From Plakobranchus ocellatus (lineage: Eukaryota > Mollusca > Gastropoda > Plakobranchidae): a stretch of 64,000 nt of DNA. Shown here piece by piece: positions 1-12,798 of this stretch. The first letter of the stretch is position 1; every line of letters starts with the position of its first letter. Location of the stretch: assembly GCA_019648995.1 (NCBI GenBank), contig BLXT01001042.1, forward strand, positions 1,421,841-1,485,840, in the 5' to 3' direction. The notes under the pieces are model-generated. The model made no database searches and had not been told where the DNA came from. It was given only the letters and a program-made list of their open reading frames with translations. The position numbers and the translations under genes were made by a program.

Positions 1-607
1 ATTTTAAAAAAAAAAAAAAAAAAAAAGCAAAACATTTACCAAAAAATAACTACCTGAAGAAAAAAAAATAATAATTAGGGATACAATAAAAAGTGAAATT
101 TTAAATTAAGACAAAAAAAAGGCAGGAAGGAAAAAAACAAAGGTATTTTTTTAGTTTTATTGCCATGTCTACAATTTGGAAAATAAAATAAGCAGGAATA
201 AAATTATTATATGTCAAACAAAAGAATGTATTTTTATTTTACATTCAGGCATGTTTGCTATGCTTAGATATTTGTCAAATACAAACACAAAATACAATTT
301 AAATTGAATTTGGACAACTTGCATTGCATATTTAACGGCACTTTTTCCATTTAGAAGTTTGACAAGCACATTAGGGAATCTTGCAACAAATGGCACTGGA
401 CTCAATATAACCTTGCTTAAAAAATCTATTTTTTTTTTTTTTTTACAATTATTTTATCCTTCTTAAAAAAGAAAAACAAAAATCAAAAAAAAAAAGAAAA
501 AAACCTTCAAAGAGTGAATTCAACCCTGAACAAACTTCAGCTCCAACTAACCCAAAATCTTTTATTCAAAAGAGCTGCCAACCTGAATAATTTAGCCTCA
601 GGGGCTC
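1..607. other. AT-rich low-complexity stretch, no gene seen
   Basis: The stretch is dominated by A and T runs (1-26, 429-444, 455-500). TTTATT at 156-161 and 561-566 would be poly-A signals for minus-strand transcripts. The open frame at 214-405 (minus) has no recognisable family and is probably untranslated sequence. Confidence 0.5.
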
Positions 608-655
608 TCATTTCAGGATTTCACAAAGCACATCAGTAATGGTGACAACATTCAC
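608..655 (-). CDS. Candidate terminal exon of an unidentified gene (15 codons)
   Basis: On the minus strand a strong pyrimidine tract and TTTGCAG acceptor (ending at 656) is followed by an open frame reading VNVVTITDVLCEILK and a TGA stop at 608-610. An AATAAA signal lies 42 bases further on (561-566), as in a normal last exon. I do not recognise the protein. The pattern of small hydrophobic strand plus TDVL helix start is like the end of a CBS domain, but that is only a resemblance. It is not in frame with ZW10 if joined to the ZW10 exon ending at 4190. Upstream exons were not found between here and ZW10, so it may be a chance exon within the ZW10 3' UTR. Confidence 0.35.
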   Translation of the reverse strand: MNVVTITDVLCEILK

Positions 656-1978
656 CTGCAAAGACAAAAAAAAGTTAGTCTTTCTGCAAGATGGAGGTCT
701 GCCAAGCAAAAACTGAAGTTGCAGGGTTTTTTGTCAGAATTACTGAGTTGATGTTTTGATACCAAAGAGTTACAAAAGAAGAAAACAAGGCAACTCAAAG
801 ATATGACCTTTCGGAACTTGTGTAAAAAGCATTTGTTTTATTTTATTGCTTTTTTTTTTCAAAATGCAAGATTTCAGTAGTTTCCATCTCATTTCAGTAT
901 TTGTTATTTGGGATCTCTTTCAGTCGTATTATTGAAATTGGTGCAATTCTCTTTACCCCAGTTTCAAGCTCTGAAAAGCATAAATGCGCATCTAATGTCA
1001 AGCTGCAATACTAAAAAAACCCTGTTGGCATTTTGACTTGGCTTGAAAAACTTCAGCCCCTCACTCCTTAGAAATCAATAGAAGAAAGGGATGGGTTTAG
1101 GCAAAGATGAAGATCTTTGCATGCATTGTGCAATTAGCTTTGTTGTGAAGGGATTGGCCAGCAAGGGACCATGCAGAGTGTGAAATGGAGGGAGAGGCAG
1201 CGAGGTCAAGTTAGGAAGGAGGTGTTGGTGGCACAGTGGATAGAGAACCCACCCTGAGATCTGCAAGACCCTTTTGTTACGAATTTCAGTCCTGCCTCTG
1301 GCGCCCTGACCTGACGAGAGCCTGAGAACTGAGATCACCTTGCTGTGGACTGGCTGTACACAAAAAATACATCAAGTTAGGGAGTGTGTATGTGTAGTAT
1401 AGCCACAAAATGAGATGGCTTGTGGCACAGACCGCCGTGAAAAATTTAGGTACAGTTGTCATAATTTTCACATTTGTACAGCTAAAATCTCTCACGACCT
1501 TTGTGACATTATTGCAGTATTTTTTACTTTTTACACTGTGTGCGTTTTGATGATCCCTTGAGAGAATAAAACCTGTTTGTCCATGGCCATTTTGATCAGA
1601 CTTACTTTGTGGTCACACTACACAGATTATTTCTCATTTTATGATGAACCCATGGATCCAACTAAATTTTGAATCAGACTATACTAACCTGTGAAGTCTA
1701 ACATTACATTTGCAGAAAAACCAAAAGAGATGTCTCAAACAAATGTTAAGATTAAAAGTAGCAAATCGCATTGAGGTAAAGTGAATAATGTTCTCCTTTT
1801 CATATAAAGGATGCTAGGCCAAGTCCTTGTCTAAAATAAGACTGTATACCATAATATCTTTTCCTCTTTACAAGTGACAGCAGGCTTATATCATGTAACA
1901 AATAAAAGAGCCTTGAAATTACAACAAACAAAAACAGAGCACTATAAAAATGCTGGGAAAAAAAGCTCCTATTTTTAA
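656..1978 (-). other. Likely ZW10 3' UTR and downstream spacer
   Basis: This lies directly after the ZW10 stop. Minus-strand AATAAA signals (TTTATT on the plus strand) occur at 837-847, which would give a 3' UTR of about 1.1 kb, and again at 561-566. A tRNA-derived SINE-like sequence lies inside it. The open frames here look accidental. Confidence 0.4.
1211..1400 (+). mobile_element. tRNA-derived SINE-like sequence
   Basis: A box A-like segment (GGTGGCACAGTGGATAGAG, about 1227-1245) is followed about 30 bases later by a weak box B-like segment (GTTACGAATTTCAGTCC, about 1275-1291), as in the tRNA head of a SINE. A GC-richer non-tRNA body follows to about 1400. The edges are not defined because no target duplication or clear tail is visible. 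It could also be an old tRNA pseudogene. Confidence 0.45.
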
Positions 1979-4900
1979 TTATTTGATTGTCGTTAAGAGA
2001 TTTGCCCGTCTATCTGTGTTCTGGAACAATGCCCTCACAAGCTGTCGCACTTCAGTAGATGTAAAAGCCAATGCTAGAGGACCCTGTCCTCCTGCCCAAC
2101 GGTCCCCTATGTCAGACAGAGAGGCATCCAGCACCAACTGAAGTTCTGAAAGCCGTTGCCAGGATGCAACATGTCGCGTCAGCTCCACAGAAGGAGCTTC
2201 CCCTGGTAGTACAAGCATCTCCCCGCACCTTGGCTCTAACGGCTCCAGAAGCTGCAGCAACACTTTGGCTGCTGCCTGCGCAATGTCCTCTAGTGAGCAG
2301 GTACAGCTTGTGATGTGAGTCACTACACAGTTAATGAGTTTGCCTGTTCATATGAGAATGAAAGAAACCATTTAAGTAAGAATGAATGCATAAATGCAAT
2401 AGCAATACGCTTATCAGTGTGCAATAGTTGAGTTTTGCCTTAATACAATCATGCTAAAGCAGCCATATTTACTTGAGGGTAAAGAGACATAAAAAGCAGG
2501 ATTTGGTACCGGCCCTGGTAACCCACGGAAACTGAGAGAAAGATGTGCTGTATCAAATTTGCTTCCTTTGATTTGGTTATAGAGTAGGCATTTTGCACAG
2601 AAACGAGAGTAATAAAGTTATAGAGGTCAAAGTTCTTTACACCTCTTATGAAAATTCTTTCACAATCTGTGAATGCATTCAGTAGTGTTAGAAATCCCCT
2701 AAAATCTAGGGTTTGTGCCCTCCACAAAGCAAAATATACTTTTTTCTTTGACCATTTTTTCGGCAGAAGTCTAATTTTGAGGTGACATTAAATATACATA
2801 CCTGCTTAGTTGGGATCATCCAATACAGTAAACAAAGAAGAAAATCAGTAATTTAGACCCCAAAATACTAATAGCAAAACTGCATAGCCGCTATTATTGA
2901 CAGAATTTTATTTTTTATGAGCATCTTATGTCCATATCAATTTCTACATCCACTCCACATAATTAGGCAATAAATTTACAGCTCTGTGTAGTATTTTAAT
3001 TCTGTCAAAGGATCACTACTCTAAACAATGTTCAGGGCATAGCCTCCTTCAGGTGTTCTAGTCTAGCAGCTCTGGCTCCTTTAGTGAAGAAAACAGTCTT
3101 TATGTGCTTGAGACAGAGCAAAAATTCTTAATAAATCAGAGAACTTTAAATTTTGGCAGCCATTATTGAGGAGAAATTCACTCAAATAATACAAACTCTC
3201 ATTCCCTGCATTATTTTGATAGAAAGATGTAGCAAGCAAAACTATAACCACCCATTGCCTTAACTACCCTGATTGCAGCTTTCTTTGCTTGCCTCATGCC
3301 TCCAGCACTCATGAGTCACATGGGCAGCCAGTGTCTTGCTTCTCTCACCTCTTCCCCTGGCATGCACTCCACTTCTACTTCTAGAATTCTAGATACCCTT
3401 TAAAAATGATGAAATTAGATCTAGTGCAGATCTAAATCTAATCTAGATCTAATGTGGTCAGTTTCTAAACCTTCACCTAAATAAGAAAGCCCTCACCAAG
3501 AGCGTTATTGAGGTGGAGCCAAATATCCACCCAAAATGCAACCCCCCAACCCTATATTATTTAGGTGAAAAAGCTATATAATACGTATGATGGAGGTAGA
3601 TAAAAACCTTCCAATTATGAATAAACACCTTGTATCCATCAAGTGGATTCCTCCTGTACAATTACTCTCCTAAATCTTTCTAATTTGATACCTTTTTTGT
3701 TGTTATTGTAATAATTGTTACGATACAATGAAAATTTGAATATTTACATCAACAAATCCAATTATACACAGTCACATTTTAAAGGTTCATAGATTTTAAA
3801 ACTTCTTGTCAGCTTTGCGATAGTAAAGACTGAGTAGAATAAAGATACTATTTTTGAATAAGATTATGGGGACTTTTCAAACAGTTTACATAAGCTATGT
3901 TTTTAAATTAAAACCAATATTATCCTACAGCTTAAATATTTTATGTGAAGAGAAGTATCTTTGTAAGTTTTTGTATATTTTATGACAGTTGAAATTGAAA
4001 TGGCTAATTTCCAAAACAAACATCTAAAAACCTATCATGTGAGACAGAAAGGATTTTTTTTCTTCAGGGATAGTCTCTTCTAAATTCAAGTTGGCTACTT
4101 TTTATTGATCCATGAAAGAAAAGGATGAAAATCTTTAATTATGTAAATTCTAATGGTGCTCTCTAAATTGTGTAAGCAGTGTGAGTTACCCATGGCTTTC
4201 TTGTAATTGTTGATGGGAAGGACAGGCTTCCAGATCTTCTGCAAATGCTCCAGCTGAAGCATAGCTTGTTTGATGGACCTGCTGGCAGCCTCAGCCCTTG
4301 CCTTGTCCTCCAGCTGACCAAAGCCTGAAAGGGTGACAGCATAAGAAGTGCATAAAAAACCAAAGCAAGCTGATGCTTAAATTAAATGGCAGAGAATCAG
4401 CTTAATTCACACTTTGAGGAAAATGATATTTAAATTTCCTAATACTGATGCTCTTTGTCTGCTTTGTTTATTCCTTATGTGTAAATCTCTATCAGGCCAG
4501 GCACTCTGACATTATCTGATGTGTTCCTGTCTATATGGTAAATGTTACAAGTAGGGTTTTTTCCCTGCAGATTGCATTGTTTACTTGGGAGTGCATGGTA
4601 GCATTGATGGGAGACAAGCCATTCTTCTGTGCAGCTGTTCAGTGAATAACTAAGGTTGTGAGACAGTAATTATGTACAATCTATTCCTCTGTTACAGTTA
4701 TAATTGACTTTGTTTGAGTGTCCAGTCAGTTTGGTAGGTTTTGTACATTTTGCTTTCACACTTAATGCACTCCAACTTAATAAGAGGGTCTTTAATTTAA
4801 TAAAGTGCCAGCTCCCTTCCTCTCCCTTTCTAGCCTCCCTACAAAACCTACAGCTTCTGTAATGTGGAATTAAGAATGATTATAGCAGATCAAACCAAAT

Positions 4901-5989
4901 AAAACCAATGTTTTTGAAAGGAGAAAGTGTGAAAACAAACATTTCTGATACTTTGGTTTTACTTTCCTTCTCTAAAGAGCAGGATTTTTTTTTACCTGAT
5001 TCTGTTTTTTTAGAGCAGCTTCTTGGCAACATAGAGATGGTGAAAAGATTTTTTGCATAAGAAAAATATGATCTGAAATGGAAGGGGTTCTAAAAGAAAG
5101 GTGGGTCTTATAGGCAGACCACTGTATGACATGAGAACCAAATTTACCTTTTTTTTTATTTTTTTTGTTTTTTTGATTAGACAGGCAAGAGTGTTCTACT
5201 TAGCCTGTTTCAATTTTCAGCCAAAGAAGAGAAAAGTAAGCATACCTTGTGCCCCTTCTAAGCACTCAAGTAAAAGATCTTCCTGCCGCCGAATCTGAGC
5301 CAGGAAAACATCAACACCATGGGCTCTTATATTCATGATCAAGTCGACAAAGGTTGGGTTGACGGAGACTGGCAGCCTTGCTGCAAACTGATGGCCCAAT
5401 GTCATCAGATGGTGAGAGATGAACATGCAGTTGTTGTGATGCAGGGCTGTGAAAGTGAATCACATGTATATCAGTCTTCTCAAAGCTAACAGATGCTGTT
5501 ACTTGCTGGTTCAAGATATGGACATGTGGTGGGTAATCTCAAAGTCTTCAAGTATCAAAAAAATATGCAGCACTTCCCTGGTTTTGAAATTTTTTTTTTT
5601 TTTTTGGGGGGGGGGGGGAGGATTTTAAAATTTTGTTCTGGAAGTAACTTTTGAAACTGTAAATAGATGTCTAGTCTTGTCTTTTTTGCTTAAACGAATA
5701 ATGTTTCTATGTTTAAAAAATATACATTTTTAATTTTATCAAGAAGTTTGAAAAGGATAAGAACTGAACTGGAATACCACACTTTAAGTTTGTGTAAGGA
5801 GTGTATGTGTATTTTAAATTTTCTTTTAAATGCTAAAACATTCCTGCTATTGTTTTCATAAATTCCGTTGCCTTTCAAGAAAATCCCAATCCAGTGTGTT
5901 TATTAGTTGGATTAATATGCATAACATACTATATTGTTTGTATGTGGTTTTTCTTTCAGCTCAAATGTAGGGATGATATATATATAATA

Positions 5990-6042
<53 letters not shown>

Positions 6043-9000
6043 AAACCAATAGCACAAGTACCCATCTATATGCAAAAATGAAGCTTTTTTTAATTACCAC
6101 TGCTCAGCAAAATATTGTAAATGTTGTGAATTTTTAAAAAGATTTATTTCAATTTTTTTTTTTTTTGCATTGAAGCAAGTCCAGACATGCCTATCCTTGA
6201 AAATAATTTTGAGGAACATCAGATGAAAATGTGAAACAAACCTGGAGATAATGGCAACAAAACAACAGTTTATGTAACTAAGCACTGTATTTTTTTGGGG
6301 GGGGGGGGGGGGGGCATCTTGTTTAAAACCAAGAGATTAAGTTCAGGAGAGAGGAGAAGTGTACTTTGTCTGCAAGCGGTTCAGATACCTTTTTTGTGAA
6401 ACATGTTTTTAAACCTATTAATTTGCATTCAAGATAAGTCAGTGGTTTTTTTCTTCCTTCAAATGACTAAGTAAAGAACTAAATTTACTGATCGTGTCCA
6501 ACTGAATAGGTATCCCCAATAATTTGAATTAAGAAGCTTCTTCACAGTATTTCCACTCCATCAAAATCCTACCTGCAATCTGTGGGAAAGTCTCCAATGC
6601 ATGCCTATGGTGTGTGGGCACAACTTTGCAGAACATCTCAAACATACTGCGCACTGCCAGCAACATCTGCAGAGCACATTCTTGAGAATTCTCAGTTGCT
6701 TCTTCCAGGGTCTCATATGCTAAGGTGATCAGTGTCTGCATTGTTTCACTGCCAGAATACACAAACAAAGAAAAAAAAATATTTGTACCAATTTGAATCG
6801 ATGAACAAAAAAAAAAAAAATTAGATACACTAACACACTGTATAACTTCTCAGTCTTGATCAAAGAAATGCGTTTTCTTTTAGCGTCAATTTCAATGCAA
6901 TAATTAACATTTTGACCCTATGTGCTACAAGTTTAAATCGTAAGAAACACTGTGCTGTAACTAAAAATAATGAACGTAACAAAAGGTAAGATTGAATTAA
7001 CTCAGAGAAAAAAATAAGGTGGGAGGGATCTTTTCCCTCTAGATGTTAGTAAGCAAAGAGAAATGTTATCTTTAACTCACCTTATCCTACAACGAGGCAT
7101 TCGGAAAGTATTGTCACTGAGCTGATGATTTGCTGCTACCTCTAGCCTCTGAACTTTTCTGACCCCACCAGGAGTTAGGGGTGCCCACTCTCCCAAGGGC
7201 TTATCATCTGTCACAGCCACACTTTCATGAAGACTTGAGTTCATGAGTTCACGAGCCTCAACTAAGATGCTTTGGCTTTTCTTGTTGGAGAAAAGCAAGT
7301 TGACATTTTGCACCGAGTTAAGTAAAATCTGGTTGTCAGGCCGTATAAAACCAATATCTGAAAGTTTTTCTGTGAAAGAAAAAATTCTTTGATCACTAGA
7401 TTTGGAAACAACATATTAGAGATGAAAGCTATTTTTTTTATCAATGATAGTCAGTTTGAATACATCCTTCTTTACAGCAACTGTGCTAAGCCATCAAAAC
7501 AAAAGTTGATAAGTGTTGTTTACATAAAACAAACACTGGTTTACGGTGCTGGTACATTGTAAATTATAGGCATATGGGGGAGAATTGTTTTTTCCTACAC
7601 TTTAAGTCCCAATTTGACAGTTTGTATTCTGAGTCCACAGAATTCTTTTAAGCCCTAAAAGCTATATTCAACAATGTCTACTTTAGTTGGAGGCTGAATC
7701 ACTCACCATGCACCATCTCCACCGTCTTAATCACATCCTGGAAGCTAGCCAGGTCTTTAGAGTTTGTAGGCACAGCTTTAGCAATTACAGTTTTCTGGAG
7801 AAGGTCCAGCATCCAGGGACCTACCTCTGCACCTAACCATGACATCAGGGTACTTCCTCTGTTACTTTCTGCTGAGTTAGTTAAATCCTCCCCATTTTGG
7901 GATGCTCCTGGCCTAATGCCTTCACAATTGTCCATACCCAGCTCAGAGCTAAGAAGCATAGCATTGAGTTCAGCCATGATGTGGTTCAAATTGGCAAACA
8001 CAGAGATGTACGCTTTCTCAGGATCCACAGGCACAGGTTTATTTTTGGAATTTTTGTTGACAGCTTCTGGTTCCTTTTTGGGAATGATGCTCATGGTTTT
8101 CACAGGACCAGAAGATGAAATATGAATAGCTAGCTCTGGATAGTCCACAATGAGGGGCACTACAAACTTCTTGAATGTGTCTGCAAAACCTGTCATCTGC
8201 TTAAGCAAGAGGTTTTGTTTATTCAAACCTTTCACCAGCTCTGTAAGTTCAGAGTGACATTCACCATCGCAGGACACAGAGAGTGATACTTCTTGCACTG
8301 AGGATGCAAGTATCTCTTGGTGCTGTTTTGATTTCTTGTCTGTCTTTATATTCCATTTGACAAAGTCTCTCCACAAATCTAACAACAGACATTCCAGTTG
8401 ACTTTTTTGCAGCTATACATATATGTAAAAAAAAAATATTAAAAAATAGATGAATTATATGCATATATATTAATGGCAACATATTTCTATTGTCTTTAAG
8501 ATTTCAAGGAATCTGGAAATTCCTGTGTATGACTTTGATCATAAAAAATTATTTTTTAAAATTAGTCTGAACGAGTTGTAAGTAAGAAGCACTTTACACA
8601 TTCATTTTGTATAGGACTACTTCTAATGTTTGCAAATACTGAAATTTGATCAACTGTTTTAAACGTGAGGCAAAAATGAGCAACTAAATCTTTAATATTA
8701 TGCTTTTTGTGGAGGAAAATAATCGTAAATCACAAAACTTTTTTGGGAAGAGTGCTATGTTGAGCAAGTCTTAACTCATTATCAATTCAAATGACAGAAA
8801 GCAGTGTGCTTTTTAGTTCTGTAGCACTGATCCAAAGGCTATGACCATAACAAAGAAAGAATATTTTGGTGGATAAAATAACATTGTTAGCAAAACTTTG
8901 ATCAAGAATCATTTCTCTATAGTTCCTCCTACATGAAAAACAATGACTAATTCAGCAGAACTTGTGTAATTCACACAAGCAAGCAGATTCTGGAACTTCC

Positions 9001-12000
9001 AAAAAATTATATAACATCTATTTATTGAAATTTAAGAATAAAAGACTGAATTAATCATGAATCCTTCAAGAACATTTTATTTTATTGCTTCAAATGTGAT
9101 CCATAGTATAGCTGAAAAAAATAAAACAGCAAAGAAGAAAAAACCAAATGTGCCTACCACCAGTTCTTCTTTCATTGCTTTCAAAATTGTAATCTCATCA
9201 TCTTGATTTGTGAGTGGATGCTTGAATAAAATCTCTGCTTCTGATATTGCTGCAGACGCTCGACTGTAATGTTTCTCTGTCACCGCATTATTAGATTCCT
9301 GGGAATGAATAGTTTAATTTTCATAAAAACCAAGTAAATATTTAAGGTACAGTTCATACATCACGTCTCTTATAGAAATATATGAAATAATTAATAACAA
9401 AAATATTTACAATATTTAGGAAAGAAACCGTATTTGAAAGGGGTAGGCTCATCTTAAACAGAGAATCTCAAGACTTTAATTATCTACATTCAGAGAATTC
9501 CCTTTCTAAGGAAAGCAGATGCACTCTGCTCTTCTAAGCCAATGGTACTGCCCTTAATGCAGAGGTAGGTACCAATGGTCCATACAACCGATTGGCTAGC
9601 CAGCAGAAACAGTAAAAGAGTGCCATTGCTGTGATATATTTGTCTCTGATTGCCCTAAAGAATTTCATTCAGGATTTTGTTGAGTCGTACAGCTGTTATT
9701 TCATGGCAAATGAACTGCACATGCACGACTGCTTCTTCATGTTCCTCACAAAGGCAACAAATGATTTCTTTCAAGAACTAATAATAGCAATAAAGGATTT
9801 CCTTGTTTCTGCTCCTCTGATTTTCGTGAGACTCTCTTAACTGATGCTTTAGAGCCGCTTTTAATATTTTTTTACACCAATTTTTTTGTAATTACCAAAA
9901 TTAAGAAAAAAAAATTGATACATTTCAATAAAGTTACCTGAATTAAGGAAACAATTTTGGCCAAATGATCAAGTGCCTCATAAATTGCTTTCAGTTCTGT
10001 CAGTTTTGAGTTCAGATTGTGAAACTCTCCAACTGAGAAAGACAAATGGTTATTGAACTGTGGAAAAAGAAACAAGTTTACTAAAGCAAAAATCAATTAA
10101 TTCTTTATAAAATTTTTGCCTGTGGTATTTTATTTTTAAAGTTTCCTGTGACAAAGAAATAGGTATTTAATTTCCTTACAAGATTTAGTGTTTATAAAAG
10201 TAGCTGATTATGTGAAAGTGCCCGATGTTTATATCAGATCAAAATCCATAAGTTTAGGTGAGATAAAATAACAGTGTCTTAATAATTCTAATCTGTCTTT
10301 AGAGATAGTATGGTCTCTTTTTTCAGTCAAAGATGTGAGCATTTATTTTCCAAGACATTCAGAAGGTGAGTTTTTACAATTTTCTCAGTAAAACAGAAGT
10401 CACAGAGCCCATTCATACAAGATTTCAAATCGATTTCGAGTTCTTCAATGTGTACATTAAGCCTATTTTGAACAGATACTCCTGGAAAAAACTAACGTGG
10501 CCCTGACTTTGCTGCCTACGAAGAGTTTAAAGTAACACTTCAATCTTTCAAGAGATTGCAAAACCAGAGAGAAAAGAAACTGCTTTTTTCATTCTAAAGA
10601 CTTTCCAAAAAGTCAAAATTCTAATATCCTAATATCCAAAGAACTATCATATGAATTTCTATCCAGTTTTCACAAACGCAAAGCTTATTACATGTAGGTT
10701 CTGTCTCGGCAACGCTTTAATTGTTCAAAAAATCACTTCCAACTCATTTAAGACATTATTAAGATATACTGTCTAGTATACAGATCAAGAACATAATTGA
10801 CTTTTAAAAATTGAAACTTACCAATAATGTTTTTTACTTGATAAAGCCTTATGAGCGAAACATTGTTACCTATACTCTGTGTTGTTTAATTTGTTCTTAT
10901 AAGTTTGAGTTGGTGGGTATATTCTTTTACTATATATTAATTAACGATGAAAATGCACAAACAGCAGTTTCATTAAATAAGTTCATCGAAAAATAAACAA
11001 TAATAAATTATGTGAAAAAAAAATCAACCATAAAATGTCCAAGATTCACCTTATTATTAATTTTCTCCTCCAGTTCAGATATGTCTCCCCTCAGCTCAGT
11101 TGCTCTTGCCTCTAATTTTTCTGATGTGGCCAGGTTAGGTTTGAAATCAACAAATTTACTCTCTGCCAACTGGTAAACTTCAACAGTCATGTTGTTGAGT
11201 TTTGACGTCAAGGCTTCAACTTTCTCATGGGCGGCTTTCTGCTCAAACTGGTCTGCAATGGAAAGTTGATCTTTATAACAAAAAAATGGCAAGATAATCC
11301 ATCTTGGTTTACAAGTGTGCCAAATTCATCTTGACTTCCAACCACATGCAGAGAAAAAAAAATTAAAGAAGTATTTAGGCTGTGATTGCAAATCAATATT
11401 TGAGGCATGACTATTTTATTTTGTAGATAAGGCAACGAAATGTACCCAACTTTTTCTTTTGATTGTTCTGAGCACTTAACAAAAGTTGAAAGGCCTCAGA
11501 TTGAACAGGAGGAGAATGAATTGAAACCAACATTGCTTAATGGTGGATAAGCTATAAGATATAATCAATCTATCTGTCTTGAGATTGCTTAATACAAACT
11601 AGATCTTTAAAAAACAAAGAATTATTTGTAATCTAACATGACAAATCTGATGACCGTATTTGTAAAAAGCAAGCAGTGTTTCTTTTTTATGATATGGTTG
11701 AAAAGAAAAGATATTTTTTTGAAAGAAACTGATAAAACAATAGCAAATAATAGATGTGCAATGGCAGAGGCACAACTTTTTTTTTTTTTTTGTCTTTTCT
11801 GAAAATGCTTTTCTAAAAATTGAAGCAATACATTATTTTGAGAAGTTAAAATGATTAAGAATACATTCAGTGCAAGCTATGCACTTTTTTATTAAAAACA
11901 TTTTCATTCTTACAATACCATAATGCAAAATATTTTATCTTTGATAGATTCAAATGTTTTTGATTTACATCCCATTTACTTCTTTAGTAAAATAACCATT

Positions 12001-12798
12001 TTTGTTATTATTTTTTAAATTTTGTTTATACTTTTTTAAAAATAAAAATTCTATAGAAATTACAATACTGCAATTATTTTAATATTTTTGTTATTACAAA
12101 TTTAAACAATACCATAAATTGTGTGTCTGTGTGTGTGGGTGTGTGTGTGTGTATGGACCAACATATATAATATTGTATTATATTTGCAGTGAAGTCTACT
12201 TGATTTGAACCTTGATTGAATTCTTCTATTATTTCAATAATTTATTGATTTTTCAGTTTCTAAACCCACTTTGGAAAAGAAGAAAGAAAAAAACAGATAT
12301 AAGTACTAACAACAAAAAATCTACTTTTGTTCTCCTTAATATTCACAGTAACTTCAGACAGATAAAATGCAAGAAGACAAATCATAAACTATTCTTATGA
12401 AAATAAGTCATGAACCTGAAAGTTTATCATTTGATTTTACCAATACCTTAACAAATATGTAGCTTTACATGGTGATACAAGGGGGAAAAGTAAAAAGGAT
12501 GAAATATGGCTTTGAGAGGCTGGAGTACAGTTATCTGAGACCTCACTAGTGTGGCCTTTATGAGAAGTATGATTAGATAAATAGCAAAAAGCAAATTTTT
12601 TTTTTTTATTTTATACTCCATTCTTATATCATTTTAAAACCAACCAGTTATGATAAAAAATATAGTCTTTTTTCCACATGACTTTTTAATAACCAATTTC
12701 TCTGGTATATTAAAACGAAATTATGAAGAAAAGAAATATCCTAAAGTATGTTTTATGTACAAACCTAAATGTTGCAGTACTTGCGCTACAAAAGACAT
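1979..12798 (-). CDS. ZW10: ZW10 kinetochore / vesicle-tethering protein, complete, 10 coding exons
   Basis: Coding exons in transcript order: 12798-12765, 11252-11050, 10057-9938, 9298-9158, 8412-7707, 7369-7081, 6748-6573, 5446-5246, 4324-4190, 2343-1979. All introns are GT-AG and the phases join without a break, giving 789 residues (human 779). It matches human ZW10 as I recall it along the whole length: the start MSFVAQVLQHL resembles MASFVTEVLAHSG, the middle has MPRCRIS and VVPTHHR, then LHHNNCM and LMTLGHQF, and the end has IGDRW, LVRALFQNT and a final IK. Two in-frame stops (TGA TAA) lie eight codons before the ATG, which supports the start. In the family, the N-terminal coiled-coil part (about residues 1-80 here) pairs with Zwilch/ROD partners or RINT1, and the C-terminal part is helical. 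ZW10 serves the RZZ complex at kinetochores and the NRZ tether at the ER. The largest exon is 706 nt; the first codes only 11 residues. No truncation or frameshift was seen. Confidence 0.96.
5990..6042. repeat. TA microsatellite followed by a T run
   Basis: A (TA)n tract of about 30 bases ends in about 17 T. It lies in the ZW10 intron between 5447 and 6572. The same intron region has G homopolymers at about 5607-5618 and 6296-6314. Confidence 0.85.
12118..12153. repeat. GT-rich microsatellite
   Basis: An imperfect (GT)n tract interrupted by GGGT lies in ZW10 intron 1, inside a strongly AT-rich intron. Confidence 0.8.
12765..12798 (-). other. ZW10: ZW10 first coding exon (34 coding bases)
   Basis: This short exon holds the ATG and 11 codons (MSFVAQVLQHL) plus one base, then a GTTTGT donor. 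It lies 1.5 kb upstream of the second exon and is too short for simple ORF calling. The conserved N-terminus, the phase match to the exon at 11252 and the upstream in-frame stops support it. A CAG acceptor-like site before the ATG (CTCTTTGCAG on the minus strand, near 12917) hints that the 5' UTR could itself be spliced. Confidence 0.88.

Noticed and set aside
2449-2727. 92-codon minus frame in ZW10 intron 9
   Set aside because: No family motif; ZW10 exons 9 and 10 join in phase without it, and the protein length already fits the family.
7897-8125. Plus-strand frames of 69-73 codons over ZW10 exon 5
   Set aside because: They are antisense shadows of the 706-base ZW10 coding exon.
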